Made by a program: the position numbers and the translations under genes | The notes under the pieces: model-generated | Database searches by the model: none | The model's input: only the letters and a program-made list of their open reading frames with translations | Told to the model about the DNA's origin: nothing | Part shown: piece after piece, positions 27,410 through 37,202 of the stretch | Layout: every line of letters starts with the position of its first letter | Numbering within the stretch: position 1 is the stretch's first letter | From: Sneathiella litorea | GTDB lineage: Bacteria > Pseudomonadota > Alphaproteobacteria > Sneathiellales > Sneathiellaceae | Length of the DNA stretch: 64,000 bases | Assembly (NCBI RefSeq): GCF_009882915.1 | Contig: NZ_WTUW01000009.1 | Location: 62,001 to 126,000 of the forward strand | Direction: 5' to 3'

Positions 27410-28480
27410 TCACGCGTCGTAATCGACCACCACATCGTCTGTTAGCGGGTGTGACTGACAGGTCAGGACGAAGCCGTCCGCCACGTCATCATCTTCCAGC
27501 GCGTAGTTGGTGTCCATGCGCACCTCACCACTGATGACCTTGGCGCGGCAGGTGGAACACACCCCGCCCTTGCAGGCATAGGGCAGATCAAGACCCTGAT
27601 CGAGCCCAGCCTCAAGAATGGAATTCCCCTCTTCCGTCACTTCAACATCCGACCGGCGGCCGTTCAGGATAATCCCGACCTGACGCAACGGCCCTGCTTC
27701 CTCCATTTGCGGCGTCTGGATCTCCGCCATTTTCGCAGCTTCCGTGATGAACAGCTCAAAATGGATATGAGACTTGTCCATTCCTCTGGCCTGAAGGGCC
27801 GCTTCGGCGGCATGGATCATCTCCTCCGGTCCGCATAGGAACGCCTCATCCAGTGACGCAACATCAATCACACTCTCGAACAGAGCGGCGCATTTTTCCG
27901 CATCGATCCGGCCGTTGAACAGCTCCACATCCTGATGCTCCCGGCTGAGGATATGCATGATATTGAAGCGATCAGGATAGATATTCTTCAGATCCTCAAG
28001 CGCCTCCAGAAAGATGATGCCGGAAACACTCCGGTTGCCATAGACAAGCGTCACACGGGAGGCAGGCTCTGTTTTCAGGATCGTCTTGATAATCGACAGG
28101 ATGGGGGTGATGCCGCTGCCCGCCGCGATGGCGAGATAATGTTTGGCATTCTCCGCCGAAAGCGGCGTGAAGAAACGCCCCTGCGGTTCCATCACGTCGA
28201 TCACTTTGCCCGGACGGAAATTTTCATTGGCGTAGTTCGAATATTTTCCTCCGGCAATCTTTTTCACGGCGATACGTAATTCAGGTTCCCCCACGGCGCT
28301 GCAAATCGAGTAGGAACGACGCACTTCCTCCCCATCCAGAACTTCTTTCAGGGTCAGATGCTGCCCTTGCGTGAAACGGTAGGCCTCCTTCAAATCCTCC
28401 GGCACATCGAAAGAGATTGAAATCGCGTCCTTTGTCTCCTGCACCACATCCTTGATTTTGAGAGGATGGATAATCGTCAT
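27410..28480 (-). CDS. paaE: phenylacetyl-CoA epoxidase reductase subunit PaaE
   Basis: A 356-residue electron-transfer flavoprotein that carries electrons from NADPH to the diiron oxygenase. The N-terminal FAD domain includes RRSYSICSAVG (about 54-64), followed by an NAD(P)-binding domain (ITPILSIIKTIL) and a C-terminal plant-type [2Fe-2S] domain with CKGGVCSTCRAKV and a distal Cys in LTCQSHP. Last gene of the paaABCDE run, 9 bp after paaD. Confidence 0.95.
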   Translation of the reverse strand: MTIIHPLKIKDVVQETKDAISISFDVPEDLKEAYRFTQGQHLTLKEVLDGEEVRRSYSICSAVGEPELRIAVKKIAGGKYSNYANENFRPGKVIDVMEPQGRFFTPLSAENAKHYLAIAAGSGITPILSIIKTILKTEPASRVTLVYGNRSVSGIIFLEALEDLKNIYPDRFNIMHILSREHQDVELFNGRIDAEKCAALFESVIDVASLDEAFLCGPEEMIHAAEAALQARGMDKSHIHFELFITEAAKMAEIQTPQMEEAGPLRQVGIILNGRRSDVEVTEEGNSILEAGLDQGLDLPYACKGGVCSTCRAKVISGEVRMDTNYALEDDDVADGFVLTCQSHPLTDDVVVDYDA

Positions 28481-28489
28481 TGATACGGC

Positions 28490-28978
28490 CTACACACATT
28501 TGAAGTAATCGAAGGGTTCCAGACAATCGAGGCAGCGATACTGCGCCTTACAGGCCGTGGAGCCAAACTCGCTCACCAGCTCGGTCCGTTTAGAGTGGCA
28601 TTGCGGGCAGGCAATCTCCTCCTGCCCTAGAAGAGCCGCCTTTCCCTTGTTAGCCGGCGGGGCGACGCCATACTCCGCGAGCTTTCGCCGCCCTTCCGCT
28701 GTGATCCAGTCCGTCGTCCAGGCGGGGGAGATTTCCATTCTGATCTCGAAATCGGTAATGCCGTGGAGTTTCAGCATGCTCGCGATATCCGCCTCGATCA
28801 CCTCTGTCGCCGGACAGCCCGAATAGGTGGGCGTGATCGCGATGATGGGATGGCCGTCCTCTCCCGTCTCAATCCGGCGGATAATGCCGAGATCGGCGAT
28901 ACTCAGCACCGGGATTTCCGGATCCTTCACAAGGGCGAGGATATTCTCGATCTGATTATATGTGGCGAGGGCTACCAT
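28490..28978 (-). CDS. paaD: phenylacetate degradation protein PaaD
   Basis: A 162-residue MIP18/DUF59-type protein needed to mature the Paa epoxidase, probably in iron-sulfur cluster delivery to PaaE. The N-terminal domain has DPEIPVLSIADLGI and TYSGCPA; the C terminus has two CxxC pairs (CPQC, CLDC) for a metal site. It overlaps paaC by 7 bp. Confidence 0.94.
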   Translation of the reverse strand: MVALATYNQIENILALVKDPEIPVLSIADLGIIRRIETGEDGHPIIAITPTYSGCPATEVIEADIASMLKLHGITDFEIRMEISPAWTTDWITAEGRRKLAEYGVAPPANKGKAALLGQEEIACPQCHSKRTELVSEFGSTACKAQYRCLDCLEPFDYFKCV

Positions 28979-29730
28979 TTCGCATCCGGATAGGCGCGCG
29001 GCAAAAACTGCATCTCGGCGAGGATATAACCCAGATGCTCAGAATGCTTGCCCTCCCGACTCCCGCGGACCGACCAGCTATCTTCCGGGCGGGTCAAGGT
29101 TGCCTCGGTCAGCACACCGTTGACATACTCATCCCATTCAGGGCGAAGCGCTGCCACATCCGCGCCGATCCCGTCCACAACCATCGCCTCGTCCACCGCG
29201 TCCATGTCGAACATTTCAGGGAGATAGCCCCAGAGCGCCTCAATCGCGCGCTGCATCCTTTCATGGCTTTCGTCTGTTCCGTCACCAAGGCGGATGATCC
29301 AGTCCGTGCTGTGGCGGCGATGATATGTCGTCTCTTTCAGGGATTTGGCGGCAATCCCGGCCAGACGTTCATCCGTAGAATTCGAGAGGGCCTCAAACTG
29401 AAGATACTGGAAGCTATCGAAGAAGAACTGCCGAGCCATGGTCATCGCAAAATCGCCATTGGGCTGTTCCAGTAGCAGGAGATTGCGCCAGTCTTTCGTA
29501 TCCCGGAAATAGGCGAGCCGGTCCTCGTCCCGTCCATTCCCCTCGACCTCCCCGGCGTAGGAAAGGAACATCCGCGCCTGCCCCAGCAGATCGAGGCCGA
29601 TATTGGTGAGCGCGAGATCTTCCTCCAGCATCGGCGCATGGCCGCACCATTCCGCGAGCCGCTGACCGAGGATCAGGCTGTTGTCCCCAAGGCGCAGAAG
29701 ATAATCAAAAAGCATGTCTTTGTCAGTCAT
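28972..29730 (-). CDS. paaC: phenylacetyl-CoA epoxidase subunit PaaC
   Basis: A 252-residue ferritin-like helical protein, the structural partner of PaaA in the epoxidase core. The family segments LRLGDNSLILGQRLAEWCGHAP at the start and LKETTYHRRHSTDW in the middle are present. It begins 6 bp after paaB and overlaps paaD. Confidence 0.95.
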   Translation of the reverse strand: MTDKDMLFDYLLRLGDNSLILGQRLAEWCGHAPMLEEDLALTNIGLDLLGQARMFLSYAGEVEGNGRDEDRLAYFRDTKDWRNLLLLEQPNGDFAMTMARQFFFDSFQYLQFEALSNSTDERLAGIAAKSLKETTYHRRHSTDWIIRLGDGTDESHERMQRAIEALWGYLPEMFDMDAVDEAMVVDGIGADVAALRPEWDEYVNGVLTEATLTRPEDSWSVRGSREGKHSEHLGYILAEMQFLPRAYPDAKW

Positions 29731-29736
29731 CCTGCC

Positions 29737-30033
29737 TCACAAATGGCCGACTTCATCGGGAAGCTCGAAAAAGGTCGGATGGCGGTAGAGCTTGTCGTCA
29801 GCCGGGTCATAGAAACTGCCCCGATCCTCCGGGGAGGACGCGACGATGTCTGTCGATTTCACGACCCAGATGCTGACTCCTTCGCCGCGCCGCGTATAGA
29901 CATCGCGCGCCGCCATCAGTGCCATTTCCGCATCCGCCGCATGCAGGCTGCCCACATGCTTGTGATCGAGGCCGTTCTTGCTTCGGATAAAGACCTCATA
30001 GAGCGGCAGTTCGCCTTTATTGTTCTTGCTCAT
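29737..30033 (-). CDS. paaB: phenylacetyl-CoA epoxidase subunit PaaB
   Basis: A 98-residue subunit with the conserved LYEVFIRSKNGLDHKHVGS stretch near the N terminus. It bridges the PaaAC core of the epoxidase. The ATG at 30033 has GGAGAGAG upstream; the longer frame to 30141 overlaps paaA and is rejected. Confidence 0.94.
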   Translation of the reverse strand: MSKNNKGELPLYEVFIRSKNGLDHKHVGSLHAADAEMALMAARDVYTRRGEGVSIWVVKSTDIVASSPEDRGSFYDPADDKLYRHPTFFELPDEVGHL

Positions 30034-30046
30034 ACATTCTCTCTCC

Positions 30047-31009
30047 TTACGCCGCGGCCGCCGCTTTGCGGGCCTCTTGTTTCCGGGCATGGGCAAGCGC
30101 AGCCTCGCGCACCCAGCGTCCCCCCTCATGGGCGTCCACACGGGCCTGCAACCGCTCCCGATTGCACAGTCCGTTGCCCTTCACGACATTGCGGAATTCC
30201 TCCCAGTCGATTTCCCCAAAGTCGTAATGTCCTCTGTCCTCATTCCATTTGAGCTGGTCATCCGGAATGCGCAAATTCAAAAACTCCGCCTGCGGCACCG
30301 TCGCATCGACAAATTTCTGCCGCAGCTCGTCATTCGACTGGCGCTTGATCTTCCATTGCATTGACTGGGCAGAATGAGCGGAATTGGAATCATTCGGGCC
30401 GAACATCATTAAAGTTGGCCACCACCAGCGGTTCAAGGCGTCCTGCGCCATGTCCCGCTGTTCCTCCGTTCCCTGCGCCATAGTCATCATGATCTCGTAG
30501 CCCTGCCGCTGATGGAAGCTCTCCTCCTTGCAGATGCGGATCATCGCTCGCGCATACGGGCCGTAGGAGCAGCGGCAGAGTGCAATCTGGTTCGTAATGG
30601 CCGCCCCGTCGACCAGCCAGCCAATCGCGCCAATATCCGCCCAGTTAAGGGTCGGGTAATTGAAAATGGAGGAATATTTCGCCTTGCCGCTATGAAGTTG
30701 ATCAAACATCTGGTCGCGGGAAATGCCAAGGGTTTCCGTCGCACTATAGAGATAGAGGCCATGCCCGCCTTCGTCCTGGATTTTCGCCATCAGGATCGCC
30801 TTGCGCTTCAGGCTCGGCGCGCGGGTCAGCCAGTTGCCCTCGGGTAGCATCCCGACCACTTCCGAATGCGCATGCTGGGACATCTGGCGGATCAGGGTCT
30901 GGCGGTATTTCTCCGGCATCCAGTCTTTCGGCTCGATCCGCTGTTCGGCCTCCACCTTTGCCTGAAATGCCGCTTCGAGTTTTTCAAACTCTCGATCAAC
31001 TACACCCAT
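30047..31009 (-). CDS. paaA: phenylacetyl-CoA epoxidase catalytic subunit PaaA
   Basis: A 320-residue diiron oxygenase subunit that epoxidises the ring of phenylacetyl-CoA. Diiron ligands are visible in the [13 protein letters not shown] segment near residue 80 and the later [13 protein letters not shown] segment. First gene of the operon, facing a 168-bp AT-rich region with an imperfect palindrome. The rest of the phenylacetate pathway (ligase, isomerase, PaaZ) is not in this window. Confidence 0.95.
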   Translation of the reverse strand: MGVVDREFEKLEAAFQAKVEAEQRIEPKDWMPEKYRQTLIRQMSQHAHSEVVGMLPEGNWLTRAPSLKRKAILMAKIQDEGGHGLYLYSATETLGISRDQMFDQLHSGKAKYSSIFNYPTLNWADIGAIGWLVDGAAITNQIALCRCSYGPYARAMIRICKEESFHQRQGYEIMMTMAQGTEEQRDMAQDALNRWWWPTLMMFGPNDSNSAHSAQSMQWKIKRQSNDELRQKFVDATVPQAEFLNLRIPDDQLKWNEDRGHYDFGEIDWEEFRNVVKGNGLCNRERLQARVDAHEGGRWVREAALAHARKQEARKAAAAA

Positions 31010-31041
31010 CTACCTCTCCCAAAATAGAACGTCCTTATTAT

Positions 31042-31078
31042 GATACATATTAGATATTTTTTCAATTATATTTGTATC
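31042..31078. promoter_or_regulatory. palindrome upstream of paaA
   Basis: GATACA (31042-31047) and TGTATC (31073-31078) are perfect inverted arms around a very AT-rich 25-bp centre, 33 bp upstream of the paaA start. It is placed where a PaaR-type (TetR) or other repressor could act. The sequence does not match a specific operator that I can confirm. Confidence 0.4.
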
Positions 31079-31177
31079 GTTTTAAACAGGTACACTGGAC
31101 TGGCGAAATATGCGGGTCGATGTATACTCGCCTTTCATAATAAAAATAAAAACACATACCGCATTGGGATCAAATTC

Positions 31178-32233
31178 ATGCTGAAAACTTCAACAAAACA
31201 AGACAGATACTCGGCTGTCGCCTCCCTCTATCACGCCTATTTCACCGGATTGCTCCTGACCCTTGCGCTCCGCAAGGGCCATGCGGCGGCGGGTGACCTC
31301 ACGTTCCATGTTTTCCGCCGCCAGCATCATGAGAAGTTTCTCTCAAGTTTTGAAAAGCTGGGCCTGAGTGATCTCCCCGACGCGGTCGCCTGTGCGCAGT
31401 ATCATTATCTATCGAACGGCGTCGGCGGCGTGCCTGTGGAATATATGTATGAAAGCGATGACAAGGCCTGGGTCCATTTCTGTCACCCTCGCTGGATATA
31501 TGATGGCGCGGCCATCTGCGGTATCCCGCTAGAAGTAAATCATGGTTACCTGAAGGGTTGGTATGCGCAGAACGGGGTGAGCCTCAAAAACCCCCGCCTC
31601 GGTTTCGTTTGCACCTCACAGGATATGGACGGACAATATGGCATGGCCGGATACTTTAAAATGTTCGATCATGACCTCGCGCCGGAGGAAAGATTGCAGT
31701 TCGCTCCGGGTGAGATTGCACCTCCGTTTGACCCGTCCACCACGCCAACGCTGGACACGTCTACCTGGCCAGAGGAACGGCTCCAGAAAGCCAACCGCAA
31801 CTATTCCATGGAATATGCCAAGAACAGCCTGATTATCCTTGCTGATATCTTCGGCCCGATGGAAGCCAATGCCCTTGGCGGCATGACCGCACAGCTGATC
31901 GGCAAACAATTCTATCGCAGCACTGCCGACAGCCTTGGGATTACCGGCGACAGCATCGAAGGCTTCGCCCGCTATCTCGCCGGGATGATCGACGGCCACG
32001 ATGATGAGGTGGAGATAGAAAAAGACGGCGACGCATTCATCGTTCGTCAAAAAGGCTGGCGCCTGATGCGCGGCACAGGCCCACATCCAACCAGCGTCTT
32101 CGATAGCTGGAACCAACTCTGGCAAGGCGCCCTCGCCGTTCATAACCGCTATCTTGTGCTGGAAGTATTACAACGTCAGGATTATGGTGATGACTGTTTT
32201 GAATGGCGCATACGGATGAGGAAACACGGATGA
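31178..32233 (+). CDS. protein of unknown function coupled to denD-like gene
   Basis: A 351-residue protein I do not recognise. It has no signal peptide; the only hydrophobic stretch (about 20-34) is too polar for a confident membrane helix. Conserved-looking aromatic, Cys and His clusters occur near CAQYHYLSNG, VHFCHPRWIYDG and EVNHGYLKGWY, which could form an active site. The ATG at 31178 is preferred; the longer frame to 31040 runs through AT-rich promoter DNA. It overlaps the next gene as ATGA (32230-32233), so the two are translationally coupled. Confidence 0.7.
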   Translation: MLKTSTKQDRYSAVASLYHAYFTGLLLTLALRKGHAAAGDLTFHVFRRQHHEKFLSSFEKLGLSDLPDAVACAQYHYLSNGVGGVPVEYMYESDDKAWVHFCHPRWIYDGAAICGIPLEVNHGYLKGWYAQNGVSLKNPRLGFVCTSQDMDGQYGMAGYFKMFDHDLAPEERLQFAPGEIAPPFDPSTTPTLDTSTWPEERLQKANRNYSMEYAKNSLIILADIFGPMEANALGGMTAQLIGKQFYRSTADSLGITGDSIEGFARYLAGMIDGHDDEVEIEKDGDAFIVRQKGWRLMRGTGPHPTSVFDSWNQLWQGALAVHNRYLVLEVLQRQDYGDDCFEWRIRMRKHG

Positions 32234-33231
32234 AGATTGTCATTACAGGCGGTGCCGGATTTCTCGGCAAACGACTTGCAAAAGCACTGCTCAGACGCGG
32301 GAACCTCGCCGGACCGAAAGGGGCGCAGCAGGAGATCACTGAACTTGTTCTTTTCGATATCGCGCCTGAGATAGATATCAAGGATGACCGGGTTCGCTAT
32401 ATCTCCGGCGATATCTCCGATGCCGGAGAGATCAACAGCCTGATCGATAAGGACACGGCGAGCATTTTTCATCTCGCCGCGGTGGTGAGCGCGCAGGCCG
32501 AGGAGGATTTCGATCTCGGCTTTCGCATCAATCTCGACGGAACCCGCCATGTGCTGGAGGCGGCGCGCGCCCTCCCCCATGCGCCCAAACTTCTGTTCAC
32601 CAGTTCCATCGCCACCTATGGCGGCGGCCTCCCCGATGTGGTGACGGATGAGACCGCGCAGGTCCCGCAAACCTCTTACGGAACCGCGAAGGTTATGGGA
32701 GAGTTGCTGGTGCAGGACTATAGCCGAAAAGGCTATATCGACGGGCGGTCACTCCGTCTGCCGACCATTTCCGTGCGCACTGGCCTGCCGAACAAGGCGG
32801 CGTCCACCTGGGCGAGTTCCATCATCCGTGAGCCGCTCTGTGGGCGGGATGCCGTCTGCCCGGTAAGCGAAACGACGCCGATGGCCTGCATGTCACCCGA
32901 CAAGATTATTGAGGCCCTGATCCATGCCCATGACCTTCCCGCAGAAGCCTTCGGCCCCACCCGCTCCCTCCTCCTCCCCGGGATATCGATCACGGCGGGC
33001 GAAATGGCAGCGGCAGTGGAGCGGCACAAGGGCAACCGGCAGCTTGGAAAAATCCTCTGGCAGCCGGATCCCGCGATCCAGAAGATTGTCGATGGCTGGC
33101 CCCGCGCGACACATTCCGCCCGCGCCGAAAGCCTTGGTTTTGAGAAGGACGACAATCTCGATGATATGGTCCGCGCCTTTATCGAGGAAGATCTCGAGGA
33201 TCAGCTCGCCTTATATTCGAGCCGGTCGTAG
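32230..33231 (+). CDS. denD: NAD-dependent epimerase/dehydrogenase, DenD-like
   Basis: A 333-residue extended short-chain dehydrogenase. The NAD motif is [18 protein letters not shown] (residues 4-21), the catalytic Tyr-Lys pair appears as [10 protein letters not shown] near 150, and [19 protein letters not shown] matches D-erythronate dehydrogenase (DenD) type proteins, which oxidise four-carbon sugar acids. The usual DenD partners (otnI, otnK or otnC type genes) are not next to it; instead it is coupled to an unrecognised protein. Its last 31 bp overlap the convergent mtnA. Confidence 0.8.
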   Translation: MKIVITGGAGFLGKRLAKALLRRGNLAGPKGAQQEITELVLFDIAPEIDIKDDRVRYISGDISDAGEINSLIDKDTASIFHLAAVVSAQAEEDFDLGFRINLDGTRHVLEAARALPHAPKLLFTSSIATYGGGLPDVVTDETAQVPQTSYGTAKVMGELLVQDYSRKGYIDGRSLRLPTISVRTGLPNKAASTWASSIIREPLCGRDAVCPVSETTPMACMSPDKIIEALIHAHDLPAEAFGPTRSLLLPGISITAGEMAAAVERHKGNRQLGKILWQPDPAIQKIVDGWPRATHSARAESLGFEKDDNLDDMVRAFIEEDLEDQLALYSSRS

Positions 33232-34307
33232 AGCCGCGCGAGCCCTTCTTTTGACGCGTCGGCGACACCGCGTTCAGTAATCAGACCCGTCACCAGGCAC
33301 GCCGGGGTCACATCAAAGGCATAGTTGGCGGACGAGCTTTCTTCGGGCAATATCCGCACCTCACTCACCTGCCCTGCGCTATCCTTCCCCTGAATATAGT
33401 CCACCTCATGACTATCACGGATTTCGATCGGGATATCTTTCACCCCGTCATCAATTTCCCAGTCAATTGTCGGCCCCGGCAGTGCGACATAAAAGGGCAC
33501 ATTGTTGTCCTTCGCCGCGAGCGCCTTGAGATAGGTGCCGATTTTGTTGCAGACATCGCCCGCCGCTGTCGTCCGGTCCGTGCCGGTGATACAAAGATCG
33601 ACCTGCCCATGCTGCATCAGATGTCCGCCGACATTATCCACAATGAGAGTATGTTCAACGCCATGTTTACCAAGCTCCCAGCAGGTGAGATGCGCCCCCT
33701 GATTACGCGGCCGTGTTTCATCGACCCAGACATGCACCGGTATTCCCGCGTCATGCGCCTTGTAGATGGGAGAGAGCGCGGTGCCCCAATCCACTGTCGC
33801 AAGCCAGCCCGCATTGCAATGAGTGAGGATATTAAGGGGGCCCACCTTGCCCTTTTTTTCCCAGATCGCTTCGATCACGCCAAGACCATGATCGCCAATG
33901 GCGCTGTTGATCGCGACATCCTCATCGCAGATTTGCGTCGCCTTCTCATAGGCCGCCGAGACCCGTTCGCTTTCCGGCAGCGGAAGGATCAAATCCTGCA
34001 TCGCGCGGATCGCCCATCGGAGATTAACCGCGGTCGGCCGGGTCGCGATTAATGCCTCGCACATTTTGTTGAAGGCGACATCCCCGGCATCGGCCCTGAG
34101 GCCAAGACACACACCATAAGCCGCCGTCGCACCAATAAGTGGCGCGCCCCGCACCAGCATCGCCTTGATCGCATGGGCCGCCTGATCAACGGTTGTCAAT
34201 CGCTCGACATGGAACTCATGGGGAAGCCGGGTCTGATCGATGATATTGACCGACCAGCCATCGTCATTCAGCCATATACTACGATAAGATGTTCCGTCAA
34301 TTTTCAT
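33201..34307 (-). CDS. mtnA: S-methyl-5-thioribose-1-phosphate isomerase
   Basis: A 368-residue isomerase of the methionine salvage pathway that converts methylthioribose-1-phosphate to the ribulose form. Family signatures [24 protein letters not shown] (catalytic Cys) and [19 protein letters not shown] (catalytic Asp) are all present. The ATG at 34307 is preferred over an upstream frame. No other mtn gene is near. A 5-deoxyribose-phosphate role, as in the DHAP shunt, is possible beside a DenD-like sugar dehydrogenase. It is divergent from frmA. Confidence 0.92.
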   Translation of the reverse strand: MKIDGTSYRSIWLNDDGWSVNIIDQTRLPHEFHVERLTTVDQAAHAIKAMLVRGAPLIGATAAYGVCLGLRADAGDVAFNKMCEALIATRPTAVNLRWAIRAMQDLILPLPESERVSAAYEKATQICDEDVAINSAIGDHGLGVIEAIWEKKGKVGPLNILTHCNAGWLATVDWGTALSPIYKAHDAGIPVHVWVDETRPRNQGAHLTCWELGKHGVEHTLIVDNVGGHLMQHGQVDLCITGTDRTTAAGDVCNKIGTYLKALAAKDNNVPFYVALPGPTIDWEIDDGVKDIPIEIRDSHEVDYIQGKDSAGQVSEVRILPEESSSANYAFDVTPACLVTGLITERGVADASKEGLARLYDRLEYKAS

Positions 34308-34420
34308 GCACTGCTCCCGCCTCAAAATACGCACGAAGTTTAACCGGAAAAGCCTTGCTTCGACAGCCCAAATCTGCAAACTCTGGATCAACAATAGACG
34401 TAGTATCAAGGAAACGAACA

Positions 34421-35530
34421 ATGGACGTTAAAGCAGCGGTTGCTCATAAAGCCGGAGCCCCCCTTACCATCGAAACAGTCACTCTCGACGGCCCGCGCGA
34501 GGGCGAGGTCCTGGTCGAGATCAAGGCGAGTGGCCTCTGCCATACCGACGCGTTTACATTGTCCGGCGAAGATCCAGAAGGAATCTTTCCCGCTATTCTC
34601 GGCCATGAAGGCGCGGGCGTTGTTGTCGATGTGGGGCCGGGCGTCACGTCCCTGAAAAAAGGCGATCACGTCATTCCGCTCTATACCCCGGAATGCCGCC
34701 AGTGTGATTACTGCACCAGTGGCAAGACCAACCTCTGCCAGGCGATCCGCGAAACGCAGGGTCAGGGCCTGATGCCGGATGGATCCAGCCGGTTCAAGAT
34801 CAATGGCGAGAAGGTATTCCATTACATGGGCTGCTCCACCTTTGCCAACTACACGGTCGTGCCGGAAATTGCCCTTGCCAAAATCCGGGAGGATGCCCCG
34901 TTCGACAAGGTCTGCTACATCGGCTGCGGTGTGACCACCGGTATCGGTGCGGTCATCAATACGGCGAAGGTAAAGCCCGGCGACAACGTGGTTGTCTTCG
35001 GCCTTGGCGGTATTGGCCTCAATGTAATTCAGGGCGCGCGGCTTGCCGGAGCGGACATGATCGTCGGTGTTGACCTCAATCCGGCCCGCAAGGACCTGGG
35101 TGAGAAGTTTGGCATGACCCATTTCGTCAACCCCAATGAGGTTGAGGGCGATCTCGTTCCCTATCTTGTCGATCTGACAAAGGGTGGTGCGGATTACTCC
35201 TTCGAATGTATCGGCAACGTCAATGTCATGCGGCAGGCACTCGAATGCTGCCATAAGGGCTGGGGCGAGAGCATCATCATCGGCGTCGCGGGTGCGGGGC
35301 AGGAAATCTCCACGCGGCCGTTTCAGTTGGTGACCGGACGCGTCTGGAAAGGCACAGCCTTCGGCGGCGCGAAAGGCCGCACGGACGTCCCGAAAATTGT
35401 CGACTGGTATATGGATGGCAAGATCAATATCGATGACCTCATCACCCATGTCATGCCCGTCGAGAAAATCAACGAAGGCTTTGACCTGATGCATGAAGGT
35501 AAGTCCATCCGCAGTGTCGTGACATTCTAA
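34421..35530 (+). CDS. frmA: S-(hydroxymethyl)glutathione dehydrogenase (class III ADH)
   Basis: A 369-residue zinc alcohol dehydrogenase that oxidises the formaldehyde-glutathione adduct to S-formylglutathione. Catalytic zinc ligands sit in [12 protein letters not shown] and GHEGAG; the structural zinc site is [17 protein letters not shown] (four Cys); the NAD site is [14 protein letters not shown]. Start ATG at 34421 follows AAGGAAACGAACA. It lies 11 bp before fghA, forming the standard formaldehyde detoxification pair. Confidence 0.96.
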   Translation: MDVKAAVAHKAGAPLTIETVTLDGPREGEVLVEIKASGLCHTDAFTLSGEDPEGIFPAILGHEGAGVVVDVGPGVTSLKKGDHVIPLYTPECRQCDYCTSGKTNLCQAIRETQGQGLMPDGSSRFKINGEKVFHYMGCSTFANYTVVPEIALAKIREDAPFDKVCYIGCGVTTGIGAVINTAKVKPGDNVVVFGLGGIGLNVIQGARLAGADMIVGVDLNPARKDLGEKFGMTHFVNPNEVEGDLVPYLVDLTKGGADYSFECIGNVNVMRQALECCHKGWGESIIIGVAGAGQEISTRPFQLVTGRVWKGTAFGGAKGRTDVPKIVDWYMDGKINIDDLITHVMPVEKINEGFDLMHEGKSIRSVVTF

Positions 35531-35541
35531 ACAGAAAGACC

Positions 35542-36381
35542 ATGGAAATTATTTCAGAACAGGCTTGCTTCGGCGGCACGCAAGGTTTCTATTCGCATCT
35601 TTCCTCCGTTACCGGGACAACCATGCGCTTCGCCGTTTATCAGCCTGCGCAAGCGCGTGGTATGAAGGTTCCGGTCCTCTTTTACCTTGCCGGGCTTACC
35701 TGCACCGAGGAGACCGCGACTATCAAGGCGGGTGCACAACGGCTGGCGTCGGAGTTCGGTATAATGCTTGTCATGCCGGACACCAGTCCGCGTGGTGTGG
35801 GCCTCCCCAGAGAGGAGGATGACTGGGACTTCGGGACCGGGGCCGGATTTTACCTCGATGCGGTGAAGGAGCCCTGGGCCGACAGTTACCGGATGTACAG
35901 CTATATCCGGGACGAGCTTCGCTTGCTGATCAATGAAAAGTTCAATACCGACCCCGACAAGACGGGCATTTTCGGCCATTCCATGGGCGGTCATGGGGCG
36001 CTGACCATCGCGCTTAAAAATCCGGACATCTATAAATCCGTCTCCGCCTTTGCGCCGATTTCCTCTCCCATGCAGTGCCCCTGGGGGGAGAAAGCCTTCA
36101 CCGGCTATCTCGGAACGGACAAGGCGAGTTGGGTGGACTATGACGCGTCGGAGCTTGTCAAAAACGGCCACCGGACGAGTCATATCCTGATCGATCAGGG
36201 CAAGGCCGACCAGTTCCTGGAAGAGCAGCTAAAACCGGAGATTTTTGAGGCAGCCTGCAAGGAAGCGGGACAGCCCCTCACCTGCCGCCTGCATGACGGT
36301 TACGATCACAGCTACTACTTCATCCAGACGTTTATGGAGGATCATATCCGCCATCACGTGTCGATCCTGCAAAAAAGCTAG
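35542..36381 (+). CDS. fghA: S-formylglutathione hydrolase
   Basis: A 279-residue alpha/beta hydrolase of the esterase D family that releases formate and glutathione from S-formylglutathione. The nucleophile is in GHSMGGHGA near residue 147, the acid in LIDQGKADQFLEEQ and the His in HDGYDHSYYFI. It is the second gene of the formaldehyde pair and its TAG stop shares CTAG with the stop of the convergent hydrolase. Confidence 0.96.
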   Translation: MEIISEQACFGGTQGFYSHLSSVTGTTMRFAVYQPAQARGMKVPVLFYLAGLTCTEETATIKAGAQRLASEFGIMLVMPDTSPRGVGLPREEDDWDFGTGAGFYLDAVKEPWADSYRMYSYIRDELRLLINEKFNTDPDKTGIFGHSMGGHGALTIALKNPDIYKSVSAFAPISSPMQCPWGEKAFTGYLGTDKASWVDYDASELVKNGHRTSHILIDQGKADQFLEEQLKPEIFEAACKEAGQPLTCRLHDGYDHSYYFIQTFMEDHIRHHVSILQKS

Positions 36382-37166
36382 ACAGACGCGAGATGCGCCC
36401 GGACGTTTCGGTTGAACTCTTCGGGCTTGTCGATGGCGAGTTGATGCGCGGCATTGTCGATCACCACCAGATTTGATCCTTCAATCTGCCGGTGGATCAA
36501 TTCTGATGAGCTGAGCGGCGTGCCCATATCTTCCCGCCCGACGATGACAAGCGTCTTTTTCTTGATGGCCGGGATGCGGTCTTTAAGGTCGATCCCCGCA
36601 ATGGCATGGCAGCAGCCGACATATCCATCGATAGAAGTATCGACGATCATCTTACGTACACGTTCGCCCAGTTCCGGCCGGTTATCGAGCGATCCTTCCA
36701 CGAACCAGCGGGACATGGTCGGCTCGACCGTCGCTTCCAGCCCTTCTTCCGAGGCCAGACGAATACGTTCCGGCCAAAGCGCGGCGGCGCCGTCCGGCAG
36801 CGCACAAAGGGAGCTTGAAATCACCAGGCTTGTGGTTCGTTCCGGATAGCGAAGCGCAAATTCCTGCGCAATCATGCCACCGATGGAAAGACCAACGAAA
36901 TGACTTTCCGCCACCCCATAGGCATCCTGTATCGCCGCCACGTCTTCCGCCAGCATCTTGAAGTCATAAGGCCCCTTTACAGGGGCGCTTTTCCCATGCC
37001 CCCGCAGTGAATAGCGAAGCACGCGATAATCCTTTTTGAGATCCTCGGCTAGTTCGTCCCAGGCGGTGAGATCGCAGCAAAGCGAATGGCTCATCGTGAC
37101 GACTGGCGCGCCCTCCGGCCCTTCAAAGCTGGTTTCAAAGTCTATTCCGTTTGCCGTGATTGTCAT
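36378..37166 (-). CDS. PcaD-like alpha/beta hydrolase
   Basis: A 262-residue hydrolase similar to 3-oxoadipate enol-lactonase. The nucleophile elbow is GLSIGGMIAQ near residue 95, the acid is in VIVGREDMGTP and the His in NAAHQLAID. No other beta-ketoadipate gene is nearby. Its position behind an amidase and a substrate-binding protein suggests it acts on the imported compound or on the amidase product. Its stop overlaps the fghA stop by 4 bp (CTAG). Confidence 0.82.
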   Translation of the reverse strand: MTITANGIDFETSFEGPEGAPVVTMSHSLCCDLTAWDELAEDLKKDYRVLRYSLRGHGKSAPVKGPYDFKMLAEDVAAIQDAYGVAESHFVGLSIGGMIAQEFALRYPERTTSLVISSSLCALPDGAAALWPERIRLASEEGLEATVEPTMSRWFVEGSLDNRPELGERVRKMIVDTSIDGYVGCCHAIAGIDLKDRIPAIKKKTLVIVGREDMGTPLSSSELIHRQIEGSNLVVIDNAAHQLAIDKPEEFNRNVRAHLASV

Positions 37167-37202
37167 GATCCCTCCCTTGTTATTATTTGACGGGTGGAAT
37201 CA

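Noticed and set aside
34406-35494. A 362-codon open frame on the minus strand
   Set aside because: Antisense to frmA, whose zinc and NAD motifs are unambiguous.
36378-37166. A beta-ketoadipate pathway locus
   Set aside because: The hydrolase resembles PcaD, but no pcaB, pcaC, pcaG or pcaH neighbour exists, so a specific lactonase call is not justified.
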